NCBI GenBank assembly: GCA_027489245.1
Contig: JAIYAC010000002.1
Span: forward strand, 62,001 to 126,000
DNA from: Neisseriaceae bacterium
GTDB lineage: Bacteria > Pseudomonadota > Gammaproteobacteria > Burkholderiales > Chromobacteriaceae
DNA length: 64,000 nucleotides
Direction: 5' to 3'
In this document: positions 34,753 through 42,924 of the stretch, piece by piece
Layout of the letters: each line of letters starts with the position of its first letter
Position numbering within the stretch: the stretch's first letter is position 1
Notes under the pieces: generated by a model
The model's database searches: none
Told to the model about the DNA's origin: nothing
Seen by the model: the letters and a program-made list of their open reading frames with translations, nothing else
Program-made: the position numbers and the translations under genes

Positions 34753-35856
34753 CTAATCCAGAAAGAATTCTACCGGTAGCGTAAGGCTTAGCTCGTCCGG
34801 GCGCTCTGGCGGGATGCGTGGTAGCGGGGAGGCGCGCTGGATGGTGGCCAGTGCGGCGGCGTCCAGGCTGGCGTGGCCGCTGCTTTGGCTTAGCTGTACG
34901 GCCAGCACGCGGCCATCGCGGCCTACCTTCAGCAGCAGATAGGCCACGCCTTCGCTGCCCTGGGCGCGGGCACCGGCCGGGTACTGGCGATAGCGCTCCA
35001 GCCGGGCCATGACCTGCGCTTCCCAGCTACGGCTGTTACCGCCACTGGCCTGGCCGGCGGGTAGCGAGGGGCTGGGCGGGGCGGCGGCGATGCTGGTGGC
35101 GGCTGCGGGGGCCGGTTTGGTTACCGGCACCTCGGGGCTTGGCGAGGTGGTGTCGGGGGCGGTCGTGGCATGGGCTGGTGCGACCGCTAGCTGTGTGGCT
35201 GCGGGGCTGCGGGTGTGCAGCAGCGGTGTGGCCTGGTGGCTGGCGCGGTGCGGTGGCGTGCTGGCCTGGCTGGCGGCGGTGACACGGGCTGCGGTGTGGG
35301 GGGCAACCGGTGTGGGCAAGCTGGTGAGCGTCATTAGGCCGGGTTGCGCCAGGGCCAGCTGCTGCGGGGGTGGTGCGGCGTGTTGTAGCAGCAGGCCGAT
35401 GGCGAGGGCATGCAGGGCTAGCGTACACAGGGTAGCCCCCTGCCCTGCGCGCAGGGGTAGTGCCCGTGGTACGTGGCCCGGGTAGCTGGGCTGGCGTAGC
35501 AGCCAGCCGGCCACGGCCAGTTGCAGCAGGGCTGCGGCCAACAGTAGCCAGCCAGGTGGCTGGCTGGCGGTAAGCGCGACAAAGCCCAGCGCCATGCCGG
35601 TGCAGGCGAGTGCCTTGGCATAGGGGGGAACCACGCGGTGGCTTTGCCACTGCCGCAGTGGCGGCCCCAGGCGCGGGTGGGCCAGCAGGCGTGCTGCCCA
35701 TGCCGGGGTGCTGCGGCTGAAGCAGGCCAGTGCCAGCAGCAGGAACACGGTGGTGGGCATCAGCGGCAGGATGGCGCCGACGAGGCCCAGCCCCAGCATC
35801 AGGCAGCCGGCCAGATGGTAGCCCCAGCGGCGTGGGGCGGCCAGTGGTCGGCTCAT
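34753..35856 (-). CDS. DUF454-TonB fusion protein
   Basis: The 367-residue protein joins two families. Residues 1-125 match DUF454 (YbaN): GYHLAGCLMLGLGLVGAILP, LPLMPTTVFLLLALACFSRS, then two more helices. A further hydrophobic helix (about 140-158), a long Pro/Ala/Thr linker (160-275) and a C-terminal TonB domain follow (YRQYPAGARAQGSEGVAYLL, VLAVQLSQSSGHASLDAAAL, ending LPVEFFLD). TonB links proton-motive force from ExbBD to outer-membrane receptors; here it probably serves the haem receptor downstream. Its ATG overlaps the haem oxygenase stop by 4 bp. No exbBD genes are in the window. Confidence 0.88.
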   Translation of the reverse strand: MSRPLAAPRRWGYHLAGCLMLGLGLVGAILPLMPTTVFLLLALACFSRSTPAWAARLLAHPRLGPPLRQWQSHRVVPPYAKALACTGMALGFVALTASQPPGWLLLAAALLQLAVAGWLLRQPSYPGHVPRALPLRAGQGATLCTLALHALAIGLLLQHAAPPPQQLALAQPGLMTLTSLPTPVAPHTAARVTAASQASTPPHRASHQATPLLHTRSPAATQLAVAPAHATTAPDTTSPSPEVPVTKPAPAAATSIAAAPPSPSLPAGQASGGNSRSWEAQVMARLERYRQYPAGARAQGSEGVAYLLLKVGRDGRVLAVQLSQSSGHASLDAAALATIQRASPLPRIPPERPDELSLTLPVEFFLD

Positions 35857-36440
35857 CCGTATACCCTGTCCAGGTGCTGGTTCATCAGGGTGAAGGCGGC
35901 TTTGGCACCGGCGGTAACGCGTGCTTCGGCCGTGGCGTCCAGTACGAGGGCATCCAGGGTCTGGGTGAAGTCGCGCCAGTGACGTGCGCGGCCGTCCGGG
36001 TGGCCACCCAGGTGGCGTGCGCCTTTTTCGTGGGAAAGGCCCAGTGCCAGCGCCATTTTCAGCAGGATGGCGGCGCCCAGTTTGCTGCCTTCTACCACGT
36101 ATAGCCAGCCCATGGCGGTGGCCACGTCCAGCTGGCTGTCGATGGGGGCGGTGGCGGTGTGGGCGGGCAAGGCGCAGCCCAGGTCGTCCAGGTCGGCGGC
36201 AATCAGGGCGTGGCGGCGGCGGCTGGCCAGGTCGTTGAACAAGCCCGCTAGCCCCGGGTTGTCGTACAGGGCATCGGCGTCGCGCAGGAACAGGTATTGC
36301 GCTTGCAGGAACTGGCGGTAGTGGCTGTGGCTGGCAAAGGGGCGGTAGGTCATGATGCGCTGGTCTAGTGCGTCATGCGTGGCGTGGGTGCTGGCTTTCA
36401 GGCGTTGGGTGCGGCTGAGGGTGTGTTCGCTAGTGTGCAT
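35853..36440 (-). CDS. hemO: Biliverdin-producing haem oxygenase
   Basis: The 195-residue protein matches bacterial HemO/PigA. The proximal histidine is His22 in STHATHDALDQRIM; the conserved helix HYRQFLQAQYLFLRDADALY follows, and the distal glycine helix is MGWLYVVEGSKLGAAIL. It opens haem with electrons from a reductase, releasing iron, CO and biliverdin. It lies between the receptor and TonB-fusion genes and overlaps the latter, so uptake and degradation are made together. Confidence 0.93.
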   Translation of the reverse strand: MHTSEHTLSRTQRLKASTHATHDALDQRIMTYRPFASHSHYRQFLQAQYLFLRDADALYDNPGLAGLFNDLASRRRHALIAADLDDLGCALPAHTATAPIDSQLDVATAMGWLYVVEGSKLGAAILLKMALALGLSHEKGARHLGGHPDGRARHWRDFTQTLDALVLDATAEARVTAGAKAAFTLMNQHLDRVYG

Positions 36441-36507
36441 GCTGGGGGTGTCTTTATGGTGGTGGTCAGGGTTGGCCGCACGCGGCGGCCTGCTGGTTGC
36501 GGGGTGG

Positions 36508-39480
36508 TCAGAAGCGTGTACTGATGGCGGCCCGGTAGGTACGGCCCGGCCCCGGCATCAGGCTGAGGGTGAGCGGGTCGAGGTAGAAGCGGTTGGTAAC
36601 GTTGTCTACGGCGAGTTCCACGCTGGTGTGGCGCCCCAGCTGGTAGCTGGCAAACAGGTCCACGATGGTGTAGGGCCGGGTGAGTACCTGGTTGGCGGTG
36701 CCGTTATAGCTTTCCCAGTCGCGGCCGGTGGCGGCCTGTTCGGCCGTGGGGCCGCTGGTGTACACCACGCGGGTGCCGGCGCTGAGGGTGTCGTTCGCCC
36801 AGCGCCCGCCCAGGGTAAGGTTGGCGCTTAGCCGTGGCGGGATATGGTTGCGGACGTAGGCGGTGGAAAAGCCGGTGGGCGAGCAGTTACCCAAGGCGGC
36901 ATAGGGCTGGATGGTGTGAAAGGTGCCGCTGTTTTCGTCGTAAACATCGTATTGCTTGATGCGGAAGTATTCGGCGGTCTGGTGGTCGCATATTTGCACC
37001 TGGCGATGGTAGGTGGCCGATAGTTCGCCAAAGAAGCCGCCATTGTCATAGCTGGTTTGCAGCTCCAGCCCCTTGATCTGGTAGCTGTCCATATTGGCGA
37101 TGGTGAAGTTCTGCATGCCGGGCTGCCCTTTGAACGGGCGGCGCGTCAGGTAGCCATCGGTACGGTTGTCGAAGTAGGCCAGGCGGGTGCGTAGCTTGTC
37201 GTCGGGTGTGAACCAGCCATCACGCAGCAGGCTGACGCCGATTTCGCGGTTCTTGCTGCGTTCGGGGGCCAGCGGGTTCAGGTAGGGGGCGGATGAGCCG
37301 AGGGTGGATTCCATCAGGCTGGGCATGCGCAGGCCTTCGCTGTAACGGGCGTAGGCACTGACACCACCCCCCAGCTGTACGCTCAGGCCGGCCATGGGGG
37401 CAAAGCCACTGTCCTGGCGGCGGAAGGCCGGGGCGTACTCGTAGCGGGTGGACAGGATATCGCTGTACTCGTTGTTTTCGTCTACTTGCAGCCGGCTGGC
37501 TTTGGCCGGGTCGAAGCTGACGGGCGTGTCGGTCCATTGATGCAGCTGGGTATCGGCTAACAGGCGCGGGTCGGTGGTGGCGCTGTACTCGCCGTTGGCA
37601 TCAGGTAGCCATTTCAGGTAGCCGATACGTTCCTCTGCATCGCCCTCACCTTGGTAGACATCAATAGTGCGGTAGCGCTGCTCGGTATGGCGTGCGGTGG
37701 CCTGCACGTTGTGGTCCTGGCTGGCAAAGCGGCTGTAGCGGCCGCCTAGTTCCAGGCTGAGCCAGGGGTTGGCCGCCCAGTCCAGCTTGAAGAAGGCGCT
37801 GTGCTCGTCGCGCTGGCCACTGCGGATGGTGTGATTGCGGTTGATATCGTCCTGGCTGATGAACGTGCCTTTGCCCGGCCCGGTGCGTTCGCGCTGCAGC
37901 GACACGCCGTAATCCAGCTTGAAGGCGCCGGCGGTGGTATGCAGCAGGCTGCTGTTGCTGATATCGGCACCGCTGCGGGTGGCGGCAGTCTTGACGCGGT
38001 AGCGCGACTCTAGCCAGGCCGGATTGTCTTCGTTCCAGCCCGGCTGTGGCTTGCCTTGCTGCGGGTTGCGGAACACGTCGCCGTTCATGGCATCACTTTG
38101 CATGCCGGTGTGCCATACATTGGCTTTCACGTGGATGAGCGGCTGTTCTGCCGGCGCCCACTTGTAGCGTGCGCTATAGCTGTCCAGCAGCACCTGGCTG
38201 CCGGGCCACTGCACGATGTAGCCGCTGTCGTTACGCAGGATCTGCGACGGCATGATTTCGCCGTAGTGGCTGTCGTAGCGACGCCAGGCCAGCTCCAGCG
38301 CGCTGTCTTCGTCCGGGCGCAGTGTGCCTTTCAGTAGCAGCGAGTCGCTGCGGTTGGCCGTATTGTGAATTTCCTCGCCGGGGCGGTACACGGTGGTGAC
38401 GCCCACCTCCTGTACCGGGTTGGTGCCGCCGAAGTTCATCCAGTTGTTGTACACGCGTAGCTTGTCGTAGCCGTGCTTGCCGGCAAAGTAGTTGCCCTGG
38501 TCGCGGTGGGCGTAGGCGGCGAGCAGCTCGTAGTGGTCCTGGCGGGTGGCCAGGGCGACGCTACCGGCCCCCGCACGGGTGTCCAGCCCGGGGGCGTGCT
38601 GTCGTGGTGTAGCCTGGATGCTGGCCTGCGGGGTGGCGGTATTGCTTTGCAGGCTGCCGCGCAGGCGCACGCCCAGGCGCTCGCCTGGCAGCAGCACGTC
38701 GGCAGCCTTTAGCGTGTCCATCTGCACCAGGCCGCCGACGGCACCTGCGCCTTGCGCCGACAGGCTGGGGCCTTTTTCGATGGTGGCGCTACTGATCAGG
38801 TCCGGGTCCAGATAATTGCGGTCGGCGGCGCCGGCGTAGCCACGGTAAACGTGCAGTGATTGCACGGCGCCATCGACGACAACCGGCACCCTGCCCTGCC
38901 CCTGCATGCCGCGCACGTTCACATCGACGGCTCCGCTGTTACGGCCGTCGCCTACCTGCACGCCGGGTGTGCCCTTGAACATGTCGGCTACCGAGGTACC
39001 ACGGAAGCGTTCTATCTGTTGCTGGCTGATAACGGCACGCGAGCCGGCTTTGACATAAGGGCGGTCGGCCAGGGCGATATCGTCGTCGTCCAGCAAGCCG
39101 GCGGCCTGGCGTTGGCCGCGTACCTGCAGGGCCGACAGCGCGATATCGCCCTGGGTGGCGGCGGCCGGCTTCAGGGTAATGGTGCCGTCGCGGATCTCTG
39201 CGCGCAGGCCGCTGCCGGCCAGCAGGCGTTGCAGGGCATCCCGCACGGTGAGCTGGCCTTGCAGTGCCGGGCTGTGGCGTGTACGGGTTAGTGCCGCGTC
39301 TACCAGCAGCACCATGCCGGCCTGGCGGGCCAGCTCGTTCAAGGCGCTGCCTAGTGGCTGTGCGGCAATGTTGAAAGCCTGGGGAAGCGCGGCTGGGGGC
39401 GCACTGTAGGCCGGGCTGGCAAACGCCAGGCTAAGCGCTAGCAACAGCGGGCGCAGGGAGGGGGCGAGTGTGCGTGGCAT
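36508..39480 (-). CDS. TonB-dependent haem receptor with N-terminal signalling domain (HasR-like)
   Basis: The 990-residue outer-membrane protein has a signal peptide (ALSLAFASPAYS), an STN signalling domain (about 35-110, FNIAAQPLGSALNELARQAG), a plug domain (about 140-265, GTSVADMFKGTPGVQVGDGR; YRGYAG; TIEKGP) and a beta-barrel ending in AAISTRF. The STN domain would touch the FecR-like protein encoded upstream, and the haem oxygenase downstream points to haem. The RMPSLMEST...NPLAPERSKNREIG region resembles HasR's FRAP-NPNL segment, but no His is seen between the boxes. A Fur-like site precedes the gene. Confidence 0.88.
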   Translation of the reverse strand: MPRTLAPSLRPLLLALSLAFASPAYSAPPAALPQAFNIAAQPLGSALNELARQAGMVLLVDAALTRTRHSPALQGQLTVRDALQRLLAGSGLRAEIRDGTITLKPAAATQGDIALSALQVRGQRQAAGLLDDDDIALADRPYVKAGSRAVISQQQIERFRGTSVADMFKGTPGVQVGDGRNSGAVDVNVRGMQGQGRVPVVVDGAVQSLHVYRGYAGAADRNYLDPDLISSATIEKGPSLSAQGAGAVGGLVQMDTLKAADVLLPGERLGVRLRGSLQSNTATPQASIQATPRQHAPGLDTRAGAGSVALATRQDHYELLAAYAHRDQGNYFAGKHGYDKLRVYNNWMNFGGTNPVQEVGVTTVYRPGEEIHNTANRSDSLLLKGTLRPDEDSALELAWRRYDSHYGEIMPSQILRNDSGYIVQWPGSQVLLDSYSARYKWAPAEQPLIHVKANVWHTGMQSDAMNGDVFRNPQQGKPQPGWNEDNPAWLESRYRVKTAATRSGADISNSSLLHTTAGAFKLDYGVSLQRERTGPGKGTFISQDDINRNHTIRSGQRDEHSAFFKLDWAANPWLSLELGGRYSRFASQDHNVQATARHTEQRYRTIDVYQGEGDAEERIGYLKWLPDANGEYSATTDPRLLADTQLHQWTDTPVSFDPAKASRLQVDENNEYSDILSTRYEYAPAFRRQDSGFAPMAGLSVQLGGGVSAYARYSEGLRMPSLMESTLGSSAPYLNPLAPERSKNREIGVSLLRDGWFTPDDKLRTRLAYFDNRTDGYLTRRPFKGQPGMQNFTIANMDSYQIKGLELQTSYDNGGFFGELSATYHRQVQICDHQTAEYFRIKQYDVYDENSGTFHTIQPYAALGNCSPTGFSTAYVRNHIPPRLSANLTLGGRWANDTLSAGTRVVYTSGPTAEQAATGRDWESYNGTANQVLTRPYTIVDLFASYQLGRHTSVELAVDNVTNRFYLDPLTLSLMPGPGRTYRAAISTRF

Positions 39481-39504
39481 GGTGGGTGTGTTTTGTTTGT
39501 ATCA

Positions 39505-39523
39505 AAAATCATTCTCAATTGTG
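39505..39523. promoter_or_regulatory. Fur-box-like site upstream of the receptor gene
   Basis: The minus strand reads CACAATTGAGAATGATTTTT, matching the GAGAATGATTTT-type Fur core. It is 25 bp upstream of the receptor start, in the 104-bp spacer after the FecR-like gene. Confidence 0.6.
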
Positions 39524-39584
39524 AAAACGATACAAACCGTCAAACCCTGATGTTCCGGGTGAAAAATTTTTCGGCTGGGTATTT

Positions 39585-40625
39585 TCAGGGCAGTTTGTGC
39601 CCTGTTGCGCGAGCGGGCTGGATCAGCCACTGCCCTTGCCGCTGCACCACCACTAATGGCAGGACGCGTGGCAGTGCGTGAGCAAACTGTGCTGGCTGGT
39701 AGGCGTTAAAGGTGCCGGTCAGGCGCAGTTGGCCGCTGGCGTGGTCTTGCAGTTGTAGCTGGCTGTGGCCGTAGCGGTTGAACTCGGCGATGACTTCGGC
39801 CAGCGGCGTGTTGTCGAATAGCAGCCGTCCGCTGCGCCAGGCGGCCACGGCCGCCGGGGGGATCGGCGTGATATTGCTCAGCCGGGTATGGTGGCTGGCC
39901 AGCTGCTGCCCGGCTTGCAAGGTGGCTTGCTGTAGCGGCTGGCGGTCGTGGTCGGCATCGCTGTTGCTGGCGTATTGACGCACGCGCACCGTGCCTTCGG
40001 CTACGGCGACCTGGTAGCTGCGGCCAACCTGCCGCACGCTGAAACGGGTGCCCAGCACAGTGACGCGGCGGCTACCTGCCAGCACGTGGAAGGGGCGCTG
40101 TTTGTCCGCTGCTACGCTGAACAGCGCCTGACCGGCTAGCAGCCGGGTAGCGCGCTGTTGGCGGTACAGGGCGACGTGTACCCGGGTGGCACTATCCAGG
40201 CTAAGCCGGCTGCCATCTGGGAGGGTGACCTCGCGCTGCTCGCCCCGCGCCGTTGCCAGGGTGGCCTGATAGAGCGGTTGTTGCTGCTGCCACTGGTGCC
40301 AGCCCAGGCTGCCGGCGATGGCACAGCACAGGCAGGCCGCAGCGGCCAGGGGCAAGCGGCTACGCCGTGGTGCGAGCACTTGCAGCATGGGGGGCAGGCT
40401 CTGGCGCAGAGCATCACGCTGCGCCGGGCTGGCGTGGCCCAGCAGGCTGTCCACCGTGACGAGTTGCTGCCAGGCTTGTGCATGGGCCGGGCAGGCTGCC
40501 AGCCATTGCTGCAGCATGGTGTGTTCGCGCGGGGATAAGCCCTGTTGCTGGCGCAGTAGCCACTGTGCGGCCTGGGAGTCGATAGTGTCTTGCGGAGCGG
40601 GGTGTGTGAGGGGCGTGGTGTTCAT
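39585..40625 (-). CDS. FecR-type anti-sigma/signal transducer
   Basis: The 346-residue protein has an N-terminal cytoplasmic helical domain (AAQWLLRQQQGLSPREHTML, DUF4880-like), a single TM helix (about 95-115) and the periplasmic FecR domain (LATARGEQREVTLPDGSRLS, VTVLGTRFSVRQ). It would carry the signal from the receptor's STN domain to the sigma factor; FecR/HasS-type proteins can inhibit or activate. Its ATG overlaps the sigma-factor stop by 4 bp (ATGA), and the receptor gene follows in the same orientation. Confidence 0.93.
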   Translation of the reverse strand: MNTTPLTHPAPQDTIDSQAAQWLLRQQQGLSPREHTMLQQWLAACPAHAQAWQQLVTVDSLLGHASPAQRDALRQSLPPMLQVLAPRRSRLPLAAAACLCCAIAGSLGWHQWQQQQPLYQATLATARGEQREVTLPDGSRLSLDSATRVHVALYRQQRATRLLAGQALFSVAADKQRPFHVLAGSRRVTVLGTRFSVRQVGRSYQVAVAEGTVRVRQYASNSDADHDRQPLQQATLQAGQQLASHHTRLSNITPIPPAAVAAWRSGRLLFDNTPLAEVIAEFNRYGHSQLQLQDHASGQLRLTGTFNAYQPAQFAHALPRVLPLVVVQRQGQWLIQPARATGHKLP

Positions 40626-41101
40626 GGCGTATCCTGCTCAGCCATGCCCTTTTTGCACGCCAGCATGCCGTTGATGATGTGTTTTTCTACCATATTGACC
40701 GAGATGCCCATCTGCGCGGCGATGTCGGCGGTGCTCAGGCCGTCAAACTTGTACAGCACGAAGGCCTGCCGGCAGCGCGGCGGTAGCGCGGCCACGATGT
40801 CGAGCAGCCTGGCTAGCGATTGCTGGGCCGCTACCGTGCGTTCCGGCTCGCAGCCGGGGGCGGCGGCCAGCTCGGTATCGTCCAGTGCCTGTTCGGGGTG
40901 GCGTTGCTGCTGGCGGTGCTGGTCGATCAGCAGGTGGCGTGCGGTGGTGTATAGCAGTGCGCGGGGCTGCGCGGGTGGCTGCTGGCCATGGCTGGCCAGC
41001 ACGCGGGCATAGCTTTCCTGCACCACGTCTTGTGCTTTTTCCCGGCAGCCGGTACTGCGCGCAATGAAGTTCAGAAGTTCGTGGTAGTAATGCTCGAGCA
41101 C
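40622..41101 (-). CDS. ECF sigma factor, FecI/HasI-like
   Basis: The 159-residue protein has sigma2 (HELLNFIARSTGCREKAQDV to LLYTTARHLLIDQHR) and sigma4 (LPPRCRQAFVLYKFDGLSTA, ISVNMVEKHII) regions separated by an acidic linker. It is an iron-starvation type ECF factor; it would direct transcription of the receptor operon when FecR signals. The start codon is GTG at 41101, with an AGGACAGG-like site upstream. A Fur-like box lies 42 bp upstream, giving iron control of the sigma gene. Confidence 0.93.
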   Translation of the reverse strand: MLEHYYHELLNFIARSTGCREKAQDVVQESYARVLASHGQQPPAQPRALLYTTARHLLIDQHRQQQRHPEQALDDTELAAAPGCEPERTVAAQQSLARLLDIVAALPPRCRQAFVLYKFDGLSTADIAAQMGISVNMVEKHIINGMLACKKGMAEQDTP

Positions 41102-41142
41102 TGCAACAGCCTGTCCTGTAAAGGGCAGAGTCTATCATGGTT

Positions 41143-41161
41143 GCAAATGTGAATCACTATC
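41143..41161. promoter_or_regulatory. Fur-box-like site upstream of the sigma gene
   Basis: The minus strand reads GATAGTGATTCACATTTGC, close to the Fur consensus GATAATGATAATCATTATC over its left half. It lies between the stop of the upstream cyclase gene (41164) and the sigma start. Confidence 0.65.
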
Positions 41162-41163
41162 AA

Positions 41164-42717
41164 TTATGGCATGGCCAGCCAGGCGCGGTTGCGTCCGGCT
41201 GCTTTGGCCTGGTACATGGCCGCATCGGCGCGGGCGATCAGGTTTTCTGTGGTTTCGCCCGCCATGTTCATCGTGGCCACGCCAATGCTGGCCGTGATGT
41301 GCTGCGCTTCGCCATGCCATTGCAGGGGCAGCTGTGCCAGGGTGTGGCACAGGCGCTGTGCCAGCAGGATGGCGTCTTGTTCCAGTTCTTGCGGCAGCAG
41401 GATGCAGAACTCCTCTCCGCCCCAGCGGGCCAGGCTGTCGATTTCGCGCAGCGTGCGCCGCAGCTGGCGGCTGACTTCTTTCAGCACATAGTCACCCGCC
41501 GGGTGGCCCAGGCGATCGTTCAGTGCTTTGAAGTGGTCCAGGTCGAGTATCAGCAGGCTGAAGCGTTGCTGGTAGCGGCTAAAGCGTTGCTGGCTTTGCT
41601 GGCAGCGTTCCAGAAAGGCACGCCGGTTGAGCAGGCCGGTAAGCGGGTCGAGTGTGGCCTGGCGCGCCAGCTCCGCCTCGGCGGCCTGGCGGGCCAGCTC
41701 CAGGCCGCGTACGTGCAGCAGGTTGCCGATGCCGTCTGACAGGGTGGTGAGGTGGTCGACGATTTCCTGGTCAAAGCCCCCTGCCCGATTGGCCAGTACC
41801 AGTATGCCCATGACCGACAGGTGGAAAAAACACGGGATGATCAGCAGCGACTGTATGCCCTGCAGCTGGCCGCTGTCGTCGTACAGGGCGGGTTGGTTAA
41901 TCACCAGTGGCTCGCCCTCGGCAATGGCGTGGCCGTAGAGGTGGTCGAAGCCGTACAGGCGGTAGCTGCGGTGATGGTGGCTAAGCTGCGGCATCAGCCA
42001 TTGCAGTGCCGTGGTGTCCAGATGGGTAATGCTGGGGATGTCCAGATAGCAGCTATCGCTGTCGTCTACCTGGCAGCCGGCAATAAAGCCCAGCGTGGTC
42101 TGGCTCATGGCGAGCAGCGAGTGCAGGATGGTGCTGCAGGCGGCACCCAGATCACGGTCTAGCAGAAAGCTGCTTTGTGCCTGATTGATGGTGAGTAGCA
42201 GCTTGCTTTGCCGCTCGGCTTGCTGCAGCAGCATGCGTTGGCGTATCAGCTCGCACAGGGTGTCGGCCAGCTGTTGCAGCCGGGCGCGCTGGCGGGGGCC
42301 GAAGCGACGTGGGCGCTGGTCCAGCAAGCAAAGCGTACCGATAACGTGGTGCGTATCCAGGCGCAGCGGCGCGCCGGCATAAAAACGGATAGCCAGCTCT
42401 CCGGTTACCAGCGGGTTGTCGGCAAAGCGCGGGTCTTGCACGGTGTTGTGCACGACCAGCATGTCACCCTGTGACACCACATGGGTGCAGAACGAGATAT
42501 CGCGTGTTGTCTGGCACAGGTCTACCCCCACTTTGGCCTTGAACCATTGCCGCTCGCTGTCTACGAGCGATATCAGGGCCACCGGCACGCCAAACAGTTG
42601 CGCAGCCAGCTGTACCACGCGGTCGAATGCTGCCTCGGCCGGGGTATCCAGCAAGGCGGTACGCGCCAGTAAGGCTTGCCTGGCCAGCTCATGCGGCGGG
42701 GGTTCGGGTGTGTGCAT
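41164..42717 (-). CDS. GAF-GAF-GGDEF diguanylate cyclase
   Basis: The 517-residue soluble protein has a first GAF domain (about 15-165; FDRVVQLAAQLFGVPVALIS, DISFCTHVV), a second GAF-like domain (about 180-340) and a GGDEF domain (about 350-517). The active site is WGGEEF, and the I-site REID lies five residues upstream, so activity with product inhibition is expected. The stop lies only 2 bp from the Fur-like box of the next gene. The start follows GGAGGGG. Confidence 0.92.
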   Translation of the reverse strand: MHTPEPPPHELARQALLARTALLDTPAEAAFDRVVQLAAQLFGVPVALISLVDSERQWFKAKVGVDLCQTTRDISFCTHVVSQGDMLVVHNTVQDPRFADNPLVTGELAIRFYAGAPLRLDTHHVIGTLCLLDQRPRRFGPRQRARLQQLADTLCELIRQRMLLQQAERQSKLLLTINQAQSSFLLDRDLGAACSTILHSLLAMSQTTLGFIAGCQVDDSDSCYLDIPSITHLDTTALQWLMPQLSHHHRSYRLYGFDHLYGHAIAEGEPLVINQPALYDDSGQLQGIQSLLIIPCFFHLSVMGILVLANRAGGFDQEIVDHLTTLSDGIGNLLHVRGLELARQAAEAELARQATLDPLTGLLNRRAFLERCQQSQQRFSRYQQRFSLLILDLDHFKALNDRLGHPAGDYVLKEVSRQLRRTLREIDSLARWGGEEFCILLPQELEQDAILLAQRLCHTLAQLPLQWHGEAQHITASIGVATMNMAGETTENLIARADAAMYQAKAAGRNRAWLAMP

Positions 42718-42859
42718 GTGCCCCTCCAGGGCTGGGTGGCCAGGGTGATGTTGCGCGGAACCGCGCTTGCAGTATGCCTGCTCGCGCAGGCTAAGGCACA
42801 GTGCTGCTTGTATTGCCGTGCTGTATTTATCGTTATATCGATACGGTACGCAACATAGC

Positions 42860-42907
42860 AAAAAGCCCGGCTGCGGCCAACCTTGCGGGTGGCGGCAGCC
42901 GGGCTTG
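42860..42907 (-). terminator. Terminator of the RlmI-like gene with an uptake-like motif in the loop
   Basis: AAAAAGCCCGGCTGC pairs with GCAGCCGGGCTT; the perfect 13-mer TGCGGCCAACCTT (42872-42884) occupies the stem edge and loop. On the minus strand the stem is followed by TTTTT, so it ends the leftward gene. Confidence 0.85.
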
Positions 42908-42924
42908 ATAGGCGGCGATGTGGT

